Shown here: positions 11,153 through 17,752 of the stretch, one piece after another
Numbering within the stretch: the first letter of the stretch is position 1
Layout: every line of letters begins with the position of its first letter
Assembly (NCBI GenBank): GCA_946886855.1
Contig: CAMPJJ010000108.1
Span: forward strand, 1 to 17,752
Length of the DNA stretch: 17,752 nt
Source: an uncultured Roseateles sp.
GTDB lineage: Bacteria > Pseudomonadota > Gammaproteobacteria > Burkholderiales > Burkholderiaceae
Direction: 5' to 3'
Position numbers and translations under genes: made by a program
The notes under the pieces: model-generated
The model's input: the letters and a program-made list of their open reading frames with translations, nothing else
What the model was told of the DNA's origin: nothing
The model's database searches: none

Positions 11153-11205
11153 AGGGGGGACGGGATGTCGCCCCGGTACTTACGTCGACAACGCAGGCTT
11201 GTCGC

Positions 11206-11631
11206 TCAGAGCGAGCCTCGACACCCCGGCGCCCTGCACCGGCAGGCCAGGCGCCCCTCGTGATGCGTGAGGCCGTAGTCGACGGTGATCTCGTCGCCGG
11301 CACCCAGGTCGAGCAGCGCGAAGAAGCTGATCTCGCCGTCCTCGACCTGGATGCGGGCGTTGGGCGAGCAGCTGTGGTTGGTGAACCGCATCGCGTCCTG
11401 CGAGCGGCTCGCGTCGATCGCCCGCGCCGCGGAGAGCTCCACCAGCATCAGCCGCTGGCTCTCCTGCGCGCGACGGCGCGCCTCGGCGACGGTGATCGAT
11501 TCGCCGGTCAGCAGGCCGAGCCGGGTGCCGGCGGGGATGGCCTCGGCCGCGAACACGCCGTAGCCGTCGATGCGGCTGCGCCGGAGCGCGACCGCGACGA
11601 ACTGCGTGTCCGTGTCGTAGGCCAGGGCCAT
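11206..11631 (-). CDS. SET domain protein, putative lysine methyltransferase
   Basis: The 141-residue product is almost entirely a SET domain, the fold of S-adenosylmethionine-dependent protein lysine methyltransferases. It has the N-terminal GYGVFAAEAIPAGT (23-36), the pseudoknot motif RFTNHSCSPN (82-91), the catalytic-tyrosine strand EITVDYG (114-120, Tyr119), and a post-SET CxCxxxxC zinc cluster (Cys130, Cys132, Cys137) that would use Cys88 of NHSC as fourth ligand. No pre-SET domain, signal peptide or membrane segment is present. It starts 16 bp after the queF stop and ends 53 bp before dapC, so it is probably in the same transcript. Its substrate is unknown; a ribosomal or other basic protein is possible. 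Domain assignment is sure, function is not. Confidence 0.92.
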   Translation of the reverse strand: MALAYDTDTQFVAVALRRSRIDGYGVFAAEAIPAGTRLGLLTGESITVAEARRRAQESQRLMLVELSAARAIDASRSQDAMRFTNHSCSPNARIQVEDGEISFFALLDLGAGDEITVDYGLTHHEGRLACRCRAPGCRGSL

Positions 11632-11647
11632 CCAGTGTGCGTGCCGC

Positions 11648-12247
11648 TCAGCGCAGCAGGCCGGTCTCGAAGCCGTGCGCGGGCAGGTCCACCGCGGGCA
11701 GCGGCTTCCAGCCCTTCTTGCGGTGCTCGGTCACGACGTTCGTGTAGATGCCGCCGCGCACGTACCACTTCGCGGTGATGCGGATGAAGCGCGGGTTGGT
11801 GACCTTCACGATGTCCTCGAGGATGGTGTTGGTCACCTTCTCGTGGAACGCGCCTTCGTCGCGGTAGCTCCAGAAGTACATCTTCAGGCTCTTGAGCTCG
11901 ACGCAGTACTGGTCCGCGATCATGTCGATCGTGAAGTGCGCGAAGTCCGGCTGGCCGGTCAGCGGGCAGTGGCAGGTGAACTCGGGGATCTGGAACTGGA
12001 TGACGTAGTCGCGTTCCGGCGCCGGGTTGGGGAAGACGTGGATCTCCTTGCTCGGACGGCTCGGCGGATTGGGCGGCATGTCGCGCATCTTGGGCGGCAC
12101 GGCGGTGTCCGGCTTGACGTTCTTCGCGGCCTTGATCGGCTCGACGAACTTCAGCGCCTTGGAAGCCTGGGGCGCCTTGCCAGCCTTGGCGTTGGAGGAG
12201 GAAGCGGCAGCCGGCGCGGCCGGCTTGGCGGAGGGGGTCTTGGCCAT
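11648..12247 (-). CDS. queF: NADPH-dependent 7-cyano-7-deazaguanine reductase QueF (type I)
   Basis: QueF reduces the nitrile preQ0 to the amine preQ1, a step in making the tRNA wobble base queuosine. The 199-residue product has the catalytic Cys94 and Asp101 in [14 protein letters not shown] (91-104), the QueF motif [14 protein letters not shown] (117-130), and substrate-binding His135-Glu136 (GAFHEKV). The core (about 68-185) has type I size. Residues 1-66 are an Ala/Lys/Pro-rich, low-complexity extension. ATG 12247 is chosen because in-frame sequence upstream runs into the smc promoter region; no clear Shine-Dalgarno is present, and a later start inside the extension cannot be excluded. 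No preQ1 riboswitch was recognised. It is the first gene of the minus-strand train and divergent from smc. Confidence 0.94.
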   Translation of the reverse strand: MAKTPSAKPAAPAAASSSNAKAGKAPQASKALKFVEPIKAAKNVKPDTAVPPKMRDMPPNPPSRPSKEIHVFPNPAPERDYVIQFQIPEFTCHCPLTGQPDFAHFTIDMIADQYCVELKSLKMYFWSYRDEGAFHEKVTNTILEDIVKVTNPRFIRITAKWYVRGGIYTNVVTEHRKKGWKPLPAVDLPAHGFETGLLR

Positions 12248-12417
12248 GTGGAATCGAGAGTGGGGCGGTCGCTGCTTCAGAGGGCGGCGAGGACCGGAAT
12301 GCGAAGGGCGCGATGGTATCATCCGCGGCGAATCGAGCGCCCCGTCAAGGGGCGTTTCCACAATCAAATCAAAGGCTTAGATCACGTGACGGCTGCGACG
12401 GCCGGTGGTCCCACCCG
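12248..12417. promoter_or_regulatory. Divergent queF/smc control region
   Basis: This 170-bp gap must hold promoters for both directions. An AT-rich patch at 12358-12384 is the likeliest place for the smc promoter (weak TTTCCA, 16 bases, TTAGAT on the plus strand). On the minus strand TTGACG (12343-12348) is a good -35-like hexamer, but the nearest -10-like GATGAT is 19 bases away. A hairpin CGCCCC/GGGGCG (12338-12343, 12349-12354) lies between. The promoter hexamers are weak guesses. Confidence 0.35.
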
Positions 12418-15400
12418 ATGCGACTGAACTCGATCAAGCTCTCGGGCTTCAAGTCCTTTGCCGATCCGACGACCTTCCAGCTGCCCGGGCAGCTGGTCGG
12501 CGTGGTCGGCCCCAACGGCTGCGGCAAGTCCAACATCATGGACGCGGTGCGCTGGGTGCTGGGCGAAAGCAAGGCCAGCGAACTGCGCGGCGAGTCCATG
12601 CAGGACGTGATCTTCAACGGCTCGGGCAACCGCAAGCCGGCCAGCCGGTCCAGCGTGGAGCTGGTGTTCGACAACGCCAGCGCCCGCGCCGGCGGCCAGT
12701 GGAACCAGTTCACCGAGATCGCCGTCAAGCGCGTCCTGACCCGCGACGGCACCAGCAGCTACTTCATCAACAACCAGCCGGTGCGTCGTCGCGACGTGCA
12801 GGACGTGTTCCTCGGCACCGGCCTGGGGCCGCGCGCCTACGCCATCATCGGCCAGGGCACGATCAGCCGGATCATCGAGTCCAAGCCTGAGGAACTGCGC
12901 ATGTTCCTCGAGGAGGCCGCCGGCGTCTCGAAGTACAAGGAGCGCAGGCGCGAGACCGAGCTCCGCCTGCGCGACACGCGCGAGAACCTGACCCGCGTCG
13001 AGGACATCCTGCGCGAGCTCAACAACAACCTCGAGAAGCTGGAGCGCCAGGCCGAGGTCGCCGCGAACTACCGCAATCTGCAGGAGCAGGGCACGCTGAA
13101 GCTGCACCAGCTGTGGTTCCTGAAGCACCGCGACGCGGCCGGCGAGGCCACGCGGGTGAAGACGGAGCACTCGGAGGCGGTCAACGCGCTCGAGGCCCGC
13201 ATGGCCGAGTTGCGTCACCTCGAGGCCGAGCTGGAGACCATCCGCCAGGCCCACTACGGTGCCGGCGACGAACTGCACGCCGCGCAGGGCCGCATGGCCG
13301 AGGCGCAGATGGAGGTCAGCCGGCTGGAGGAGCGCATCCGCTACGTCGTCGAAGGCCGCCAGCGGCTGGAACAGCGCCTGACCGAGCTGCGGGCGCAGAA
13401 CCAGCAGTGGCAGGACCGCGCCGAGCAGGCGCAAGTGGAGCTCGAGGACGTCGCCACGCAGATCGCCCAGGCCGAGGAGCAGAGCGAGATCCTCGCCGCC
13501 CAGGCCGAGGAGCAGGCGATGAAGCTGCCCGAGGTCGAGGACCAGGTGCGCGCCGCGCAGGGCCGCGCCAACGAGCAGCGCACCCAGGTCACGCAGGTCC
13601 AGCAGCAGATCCAGGTGCTGGCCGCGGAAAGTCGCAGCGTCGACGAACAGCTCAAGGGCCTGCGCGGCCGCCGCGAGCGCCTCGCGCAGGAGCGTCAAGG
13701 GCTGGCCGCGCCGCAGCACGACAAGCTCGACGAGGTGAAGCGCCTGTCGGTCGCCGCCGACGAGCAGCAGGCCGTCGCCGACGCGCGCCTCGCGGAACTC
13801 GCCGAAGCCGCGCCGGCCGCCGACGAGGCGCGCCAGCTGGCGCAGCGGGAATCGCAGCAGCAGGCCGCGAGGCTGACGGACATCGTCGCCCGACTGACCG
13901 CGCTGCGCGCACTGCAGGAGAAGGTGCAGACCGAAGGCAAGCTCAAGCCCTGGCTGGCCAAGCACGGCCTGCAGGACGTCAAGGGCCTGTGGACGCAGCT
14001 GCACATCACGCCGGGCTGGGAGAACGCCCTCGAGGCCGCGATGCGCGAGCGCATGGGCGCGCTGTCGGTCGGCCGGCTGGAGACGGTGCAGGCCTTCGCG
14101 TCCGATCCGCCGCCGGCGCGGCTCGCGTTCTATTCGCTGCCCAGTGGCGAGATCGTCAACACGCACCGTGCGCTGTCGCCGCTCAGCGACCTGCTGAAGC
14201 TGGACTCCAACGGCCTGAAGGCGCTGCTGAACGATTGGCTGGAGGGCATCTACACGGCCGAGTCCATCTCGGAGGCGCTGGCCCAGCGCCCCAAGCTGAC
14301 CCATGGCGAGCTGATCATGACCCGCGACGGCCACGCCGTGAGCCAGTTCGCGGTGAGCTTCTACGCGCCCGACAGCGAGACCGCCGGTCTGCTGGCGCGC
14401 GCGCAGGAGATCGAGAACCTCGAACGCGAACAGCGTGCGCAGACGCTGATCGCCGACGAGTCGCGCGCGCAGGCCGTGCGGGCCGAAGCCGCCTACACGG
14501 ACGCGTCGCAGCGCCTGGCGGTGGTGCGCCGCGAGGCCTCCGAGACGCAGGCCCGCGCGCACCAGCTGCAGGTCGAGCTGCTGCGCCTGGCGCAGCAGAC
14601 CGAGGCCGCCGTCGCACGGCGCACGCAGCTGGACGACGAACTCGGCGAGATCGACGCGCAGAACGAAGCGCTGATGGAACGCCGCATGGAAGGCGAGGCC
14701 CGCTTCGAGGAACTGGACCAGCAGCTGGCGACGACGCAGGAGAAGCATGCCGAGCTCGACGAAGCGGTGATCAACGCCGAGCGCAAGCTGACCGAGGCCC
14801 GCGAACACCAGCGCGTGCTGGAGCGCCGCGCGCAGGAGGCTGTCTTCAGCGCCCGGGCGCTGGCGGCCAAGCGCGGCGAGCTGCAGCGCGCCATCGAGAC
14901 CTCGCGCCAGCAGGTGCAGGTCAACGAGCAGACGGTGCAGAGCATGGCGCAGGAGCGCGCCGAGCTCGACGACGCCGCCGCGCAGGCCGGCCTGCAGGAC
15001 GCGCTGGCGCTGAAGATGGAGCGCGAGCAGGCGCTGGCCGTCGTCCGCGCCAACTACGACGACCTCAGCCTGCGTCTGAAGCGCAGCGAGGAACAGCGCA
15101 TGACCATCGAGCGCGCGCTCGAGCCGCTGCGCGAGCGCATCACCAGGCTGCAGCTCGACGAGCAGGCGGCCGCGCTGGGCGGCCAGCAATTCATGGAACA
15201 GCTGGTGGCGCAGAACGTCGACCTGGAGGCGCTCGCGAAGAGCGTCGAGGACGGCGGCGTCAAGCTCTACGGCCTGCAGGGCGAGATCGACCGCATCAAC
15301 CGCGAGATCGCGGCGCTGGGCGCGGTGAACCTGGCCGCACTCGACGAACTGGGCGCGGCGCGCGAGCGCAAGACCTTCCTGGACGCGCAGATGGCCGACC

Positions 15401-15930
15401 TCACCAGCGCGATCACAACGCTGGAGGACGCGATCCACAAGATCGACCTGGAGACGCGCGATCTGCTGGGCTCGACCTTCACCCAGGTCAACGAACATTT
15501 CGGGCGCATGTTCCCGAGCCTGTTCGGCGGCGGCCAGGCCAAGCTGGTCATGACCGGCGACGAGATCCTGGACGCCGGCGTGCAGGTGATGGCGCAGCCG
15601 CCGGGCAAGAAGAATTCGACCATCCACCTGCTGTCGGGCGGCGAGAAGGCGCTGACGGCGATCGCGCTGGTGTTCGCGATCTTCCAGCTGAACCCGGCGC
15701 CTTTCTGCCTGCTGGACGAGGTGGATGCGCCGCTGGACGACGCCAACACCGAGCGTTACGCGCGGCTGGTGTCGGAGATGAGCAAGATCACGCAGTTCCT
15801 GTTCATCTCGCACAACAAGATCGCGATGGAGATGGCCAAGCAGCTCATCGGCGTGACGATGCAGGAGCAGGGCGTGTCGCGCATCGTGGCGGTGGACATG
15901 GAATCCGCGCTGGCGATGGCCGAGCAATGA
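12418..15930 (+). CDS. smc: Chromosome segregation protein SMC
   Basis: SMC is the ATPase core of the bacterial condensin (with ScpA and ScpB), which loads on DNA and organises sister chromosomes. The 1170-residue product is full length. The N-terminal head has Walker A GPNGCGKS (31-38) and the conserved blocks TSSYFINNQPVRRRDVQDVF and EEAAGVSKYKERRRE. Two long coiled-coil arms (about 165-500 and 660-1010) flank a hinge (about 505-650, containing LQDVKGLWTQLHI). The C-terminal head has the signature LSGGEKA (from 1072) and Walker B FCLLDEVDAPLDD (Asp1100, Glu1101). ATG 12418 gives the conserved MRLNSIKLSGFKSFAD start; a longer frame from 12313 adds unconserved residues. The upstream GGTGG is a weak ribosome-binding site. 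Its TGA overlaps a following ATG. Confidence 0.98.
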   Translation: MRLNSIKLSGFKSFADPTTFQLPGQLVGVVGPNGCGKSNIMDAVRWVLGESKASELRGESMQDVIFNGSGNRKPASRSSVELVFDNASARAGGQWNQFTEIAVKRVLTRDGTSSYFINNQPVRRRDVQDVFLGTGLGPRAYAIIGQGTISRIIESKPEELRMFLEEAAGVSKYKERRRETELRLRDTRENLTRVEDILRELNNNLEKLERQAEVAANYRNLQEQGTLKLHQLWFLKHRDAAGEATRVKTEHSEAVNALEARMAELRHLEAELETIRQAHYGAGDELHAAQGRMAEAQMEVSRLEERIRYVVEGRQRLEQRLTELRAQNQQWQDRAEQAQVELEDVATQIAQAEEQSEILAAQAEEQAMKLPEVEDQVRAAQGRANEQRTQVTQVQQQIQVLAAESRSVDEQLKGLRGRRERLAQERQGLAAPQHDKLDEVKRLSVAADEQQAVADARLAELAEAAPAADEARQLAQRESQQQAARLTDIVARLTALRALQEKVQTEGKLKPWLAKHGLQDVKGLWTQLHITPGWENALEAAMRERMGALSVGRLETVQAFASDPPPARLAFYSLPSGEIVNTHRALSPLSDLLKLDSNGLKALLNDWLEGIYTAESISEALAQRPKLTHGELIMTRDGHAVSQFAVSFYAPDSETAGLLARAQEIENLEREQRAQTLIADESRAQAVRAEAAYTDASQRLAVVRREASETQARAHQLQVELLRLAQQTEAAVARRTQLDDELGEIDAQNEALMERRMEGEARFEELDQQLATTQEKHAELDEAVINAERKLTEAREHQRVLERRAQEAVFSARALAAKRGELQRAIETSRQQVQVNEQTVQSMAQERAELDDAAAQAGLQDALALKMEREQALAVVRANYDDLSLRLKRSEEQRMTIERALEPLRERITRLQLDEQAAALGGQQFMEQLVAQNVDLEALAKSVEDGGVKLYGLQGEIDRINREIAALGAVNLAALDELGAARERKTFLDAQMADLTSAITTLEDAIHKIDLETRDLLGSTFTQVNEHFGRMFPSLFGGGQAKLVMTGDEILDAGVQVMAQPPGKKNSTIHLLSGGEKALTAIALVFAIFQLNPAPFCLLDEVDAPLDDANTERYARLVSEMSKITQFLFISHNKIAMEMAKQLIGVTMQEQGVSRIVAVDMESALAMAEQ

Positions 15931-16010
15931 GGACGACGACGGTGATCGCGGCGCAGGAGGCCTACGGGGCTGACGAGGCGCGCGGGACCGCAGGAGCAAA
16001 CGAGCGATGA
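15927..16010 (+). CDS. Possible 27-residue coupled ORF between smc and zipA
   Basis: An ATG at 15927 shares ATGA with the smc stop, and the frame ends in a TGA at 16008-16010 that shares ATGA with the zipA start. The peptide would be MRTTTVIAAQEAYGADEARG plus seven residues. It has no recognised domain and no Shine-Dalgarno sequence of its own, so translation would depend on ribosomes finishing smc. The AGGAG that serves zipA (15992-15996) lies inside it. It may be a real coupled leader peptide or simply a spacer that happens to be open. Confidence 0.35.
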   Translation: MRTTTVIAAQEAYGADEARGTAGANER

Positions 16011-17158
16011 CGACGGACTGGAACCTGACGACACTGTTGGCCGCGCTGGGCGGCGTGGTGCTGGTGGGACTGCTGGCGCAGGGGTGGTGGAGCGCGCGCA
16101 AGGCGGGCCCGCGGCGCGCCGAGGCGATCGTGCCGGCGGGCGACCGCCAGGAGCCGAGCCTGGGCGCCGGCGCTGCGGGTGGCACGGGGGGCGCGGGTGG
16201 CACGGGTGGTGCCATTGCGGGCGAATCGGCGCTCTCGCTGGACGGCAGGGTCGACGGCGAAGCGATGGACCCGCGCACGATGGACCTGCGCACGCTGGAC
16301 GAGACCGTGCCGGCGATGGCCCGCGTGCGCAAGGCCTCGACGCGGATCGATGCCTTGATCGACGCGATCGCCACGATGACGCCGGAATCGCCGGTGAGCG
16401 GCGAGATGGCGCTGTCGCACCTGCCGGGCAGCCGGCGCGCGGGCACGAAGCCCTTCCACATCGAAGGCCTGAACGCCGACAGCGGCGAGTGGGAGTTGCC
16501 GCACCCGGGCCAGCGCTACGGTGAATTCCAGGCGGGGCTGCAGATGGCCAACCGCAGCGGCGCGCTCAACGAGATCGAGTACTCGGAGTTCGTGCAGAAG
16601 ATCCAGGGCTTCGCGGACGGCATCGGCGCGATGCCGGAGTTCCCGGACATGCTGGACGTCGTGGGCCGGGCGCGGGAGCTCGACCAGTTCGCGGCCGGGC
16701 ACGACGCGCAGCTGGCGATCGTGCTGAAGGCGCGCGGCGCCGCATGGACGCTGGGCTTCGTGCAGCAGGGGGCGCTGCGGCACGGCTTCGTGCCGGGGTC
16801 CATCCCGGGCCGGCTGGTGATGCCGGCGGCGGAGGAGGGCGCGCCGCCGCTGCTGACGCTGAACTTCGACGCCCAGGCGGCGCTGGCGGACGACCCGCAG
16901 GCCTCGTCGCTGCGGGAGCTGACGCTGTCGCTGGACGTGCTGCAGACGCCGGAGGCGCTGGAGCCCTTCGCGACCTGGCAGGAATCGGCGCGCAACCTGG
17001 CGCGCGATTTCGAAGCCGACGTCTGCGACGACCGCAACCAGATCCTGAACCTGCACGCCTTCCAGTCGATCGGGCAGGAGCTGTCGGAGCTCTACAAGTC
17101 CCTGGCCGCCCGCGATCTCGCCGCGGGCAGCGCGGTGGCGAGGCGACTGTTCAGCTGA
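16007..17158 (+). CDS. zipA: Cell division protein ZipA
   Basis: ZipA is an inner-membrane protein that anchors and bundles FtsZ at the division ring. The 383-residue product has an N-terminal membrane segment (about 8-28), a basic cytoplasmic stretch (RKAGPRR), a Gly-rich flexible linker (about 52-70) and a C-terminal FtsZ-binding domain of the ZipA C-terminal type (about 210-375, including the ILNLHAFQSIGQELSELYKSL end). It is longer than E. coli ZipA (328 residues), and the linker is less Pro/Gln-rich than in enterobacteria. The ATG at 16007 has AGGAG 10 bases upstream. The smc-zipA neighbourhood is the common Burkholderiales arrangement, where ligA normally follows; here no ligA is seen before the window ends. 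Confidence 0.92.
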   Translation: MTTDWNLTTLLAALGGVVLVGLLAQGWWSARKAGPRRAEAIVPAGDRQEPSLGAGAAGGTGGAGGTGGAIAGESALSLDGRVDGEAMDPRTMDLRTLDETVPAMARVRKASTRIDALIDAIATMTPESPVSGEMALSHLPGSRRAGTKPFHIEGLNADSGEWELPHPGQRYGEFQAGLQMANRSGALNEIEYSEFVQKIQGFADGIGAMPEFPDMLDVVGRARELDQFAAGHDAQLAIVLKARGAAWTLGFVQQGALRHGFVPGSIPGRLVMPAAEEGAPPLLTLNFDAQAALADDPQASSLRELTLSLDVLQTPEALEPFATWQESARNLARDFEADVCDDRNQILNLHAFQSIGQELSELYKSLAARDLAAGSAVARRLFS

Positions 17159-17194
17159 GCGGCGGACACGGCGACAAGCACGCCGTCGCACGAA

Positions 17195-17221
17195 CAACGG
17201 GCACCCGCAAGGTGCCCGTTG
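17195..17221 (+). terminator. Hairpin after zipA, probable terminator without strong T run
   Basis: CAACGGGCACC (17195-17205) pairs perfectly with GGTGCCCGTTG (17211-17221), an 11-bp stem with the loop CGCAA. Only two T lie at the end of the stem, and none follow. Position just after zipA suggests a transcript end or RNA 3'-end stabiliser. Confidence 0.55.
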
Positions 17222-17389
17222 CGCATTCCGGCAGGCGGTCCGGGCGCCACCGACCGCCCCCACTCGAACCACCATGCGCAAGTTCGTGTAATTGCGACTC
17301 CGTGTTCATCTAGGTTGCGAGTCGGTTCGCAGAGGTTTCGGCTATCGCGTGACCACCCGCACATCGGCACAGTGGGGGCTTCTGTGTTG
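17222..17389. other. Gap after zipA with no recognised gene
   Basis: About 170 bases between the zipA hairpin and the next plausible start hold no gene I can support. An in-frame extension from 17219 encodes unconserved sequence. GC is about 52% in the stretch 17281-17340, clearly lower than zipA. A loose direct repeat (TTGCGACTCCG at 17292, TTGCGAGTCGG at 17315) is present. Confidence 0.5.
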
Positions 17390-17425
17390 ATGGGCGTGTC
17401 CTCGGCAACGGGGCGACGTTACGTG

Positions 17426-17737
17426 ATGGCAATCGAGCATGAGCATGTGAAGGGGTATGCCGAGACGCGCAAGTCCGTTTCGATCGTCCCCAATCTGTGT
17501 GCGCTGAGCAAAGAGCGTGCGCCAGAAACCTGCCCCGATGTGTTCGCAGTGGCGACCGCTGAGGGTACCGCGCAACGATTGGCCGAACTGCTGGACATCC
17601 CGGTCCTGGAGGTGCTCCGGCGCGAGCAGGAGCATCGGCTTTTCTCTGTGTACGACCCCACCCGAGGACGCTCGGTGTATCCCCTATTTCAAGGAATTGA
17701 CCCGTCCTGCCCCACGTTGACACCTCGGGCTCGCTGA
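17426..17737 (+). CDS. Small hypothetical protein with possible helix-turn-helix
   Basis: I do not recognise this gene. From ATG 17426 it would encode 103 residues; ATG 17390 would add 12 and has GTGGGGG about 10 bases upstream. Residues 47-68 (EGTAQRLAELLDIPVLEVLRRE) look like a helix-turn-helix, followed by a wing-like stretch HRLFSVYDPTRGRSVYPLFQ (70-89). That overall pattern is reminiscent of small DNA-binding or antitoxin-type proteins in which a short HTH is followed by 'FPxFQ', but this is a weak visual resemblance. The end (GIDPSCPTLTPRAR) looks abrupt, so a frameshift or truncated C-terminus is possible. GC is about 52-60%, unlike the 72% counted in zipA. It sits at the window edge, so partners cannot be seen. 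Confidence 0.45.
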   Translation: MAIEHEHVKGYAETRKSVSIVPNLCALSKERAPETCPDVFAVATAEGTAQRLAELLDIPVLEVLRREQEHRLFSVYDPTRGRSVYPLFQGIDPSCPTLTPRAR

Positions 17738-17752
17738 AAGGGCGGGATCGAT

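Noticed and set aside
12248..12417. A preQ1 riboswitch before queF
   Set aside because: No preQ1 aptamer-like hairpin plus A-rich tail was found near the queF start; only a GC hairpin at 12338-12354 is present.
13113..15926. Long second plus-strand frame inside smc
   Set aside because: Out-of-frame shadow with Ala/Arg/Gly-rich sequence; only its last 27 codons (15927-16010) lie outside smc and are treated separately.
12382..16461. A 1359-codon open frame antisense to smc and zipA
   Set aside because: It mirrors smc codon structure in GC-rich DNA, has no recognisable domain, and its composition (Arg, Leu, Gln, His, Val-rich) is typical of antisense shadows.
17292..17325. Direct repeat TTGCGACTCCG / TTGCGAGTCGG as an attachment site
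   Set aside because: Only 9 of 11 bases match, the copies are 23 bases apart, and no integrase is visible.
17342..17635. Minus-strand frame opposite the right-end hypothetical gene
   Set aside because: No domain, no convincing start, and the plus-strand frame has the more protein-like HTH and wing segment.

Overview
The window is chromosomal DNA from a GC-rich betaproteobacterium, most likely of the order Burkholderiales in the Roseateles/Mitsuaria/Leptothrix neighbourhood. The evidence is very high coding GC (72% in one 60-base stretch of zipA that I counted), the smc-zipA pair, a dapC-dapD-pilU-dapE-prmB cluster, and the Burkholderiales-like LexA N-terminus. The genus is an inference. No insertion sequence, CRISPR array, prophage or recognisable defence system was found; nearly all of it is conserved core genome.

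Layout. Bases 1-92 hold the 3' part of a tRNA-Asp gene and its terminator. Bases 167-1166 (minus) hold lexA followed 16 bp later by a small helix-hairpin-helix Cdd1-family gene. A divergent region with one good and one degenerate LexA box separates lexA from a plus-strand cytosolic L-asparaginase (1281-2216). A shared terminator lies between asparaginase and a convergent peroxide-defence unit (2304-3354, minus): ohrR, with a perfect inverted-repeat operator over its promoter, then ohr.

Bases 3509-12247 (minus) form a long same-strand gene train read as queF, a SET-domain gene, dapC, dapD, pilU, dapE, prmB, yheS. It ends in a hairpin terminator at 3456-3489. The last three genes overlap by 4 bp at each junction. 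Lysine/peptidoglycan precursor genes (dapC, dapD, dapE) are mixed with a pilus-retraction ATPase, two translation-linked genes and a queuosine gene. Two structured intergenic stretches interrupt the train: nested dyads after dapD and four 14-bp tandem repeats before dapD.

Bases 12418-17158 (plus) hold smc, a possible 27-codon bridging ORF with ATGA overlaps at both ends, and zipA; this links chromosome condensation with cell division. Beyond a hairpin after zipA the base composition drops to about 52-60% GC. A short ORF with a possible helix-turn-helix appears where the DNA ligase gene ligA is usually found in Burkholderiales, so an insertion may begin at the right edge.

No complete new system is demonstrated. 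The strongest leads are the LexA-linked lexA-cdd1 unit, the SET-domain methyltransferase-like gene inside the dap/queF train, the doubly coupled mini-ORF between smc and zipA, and the low-GC right end.
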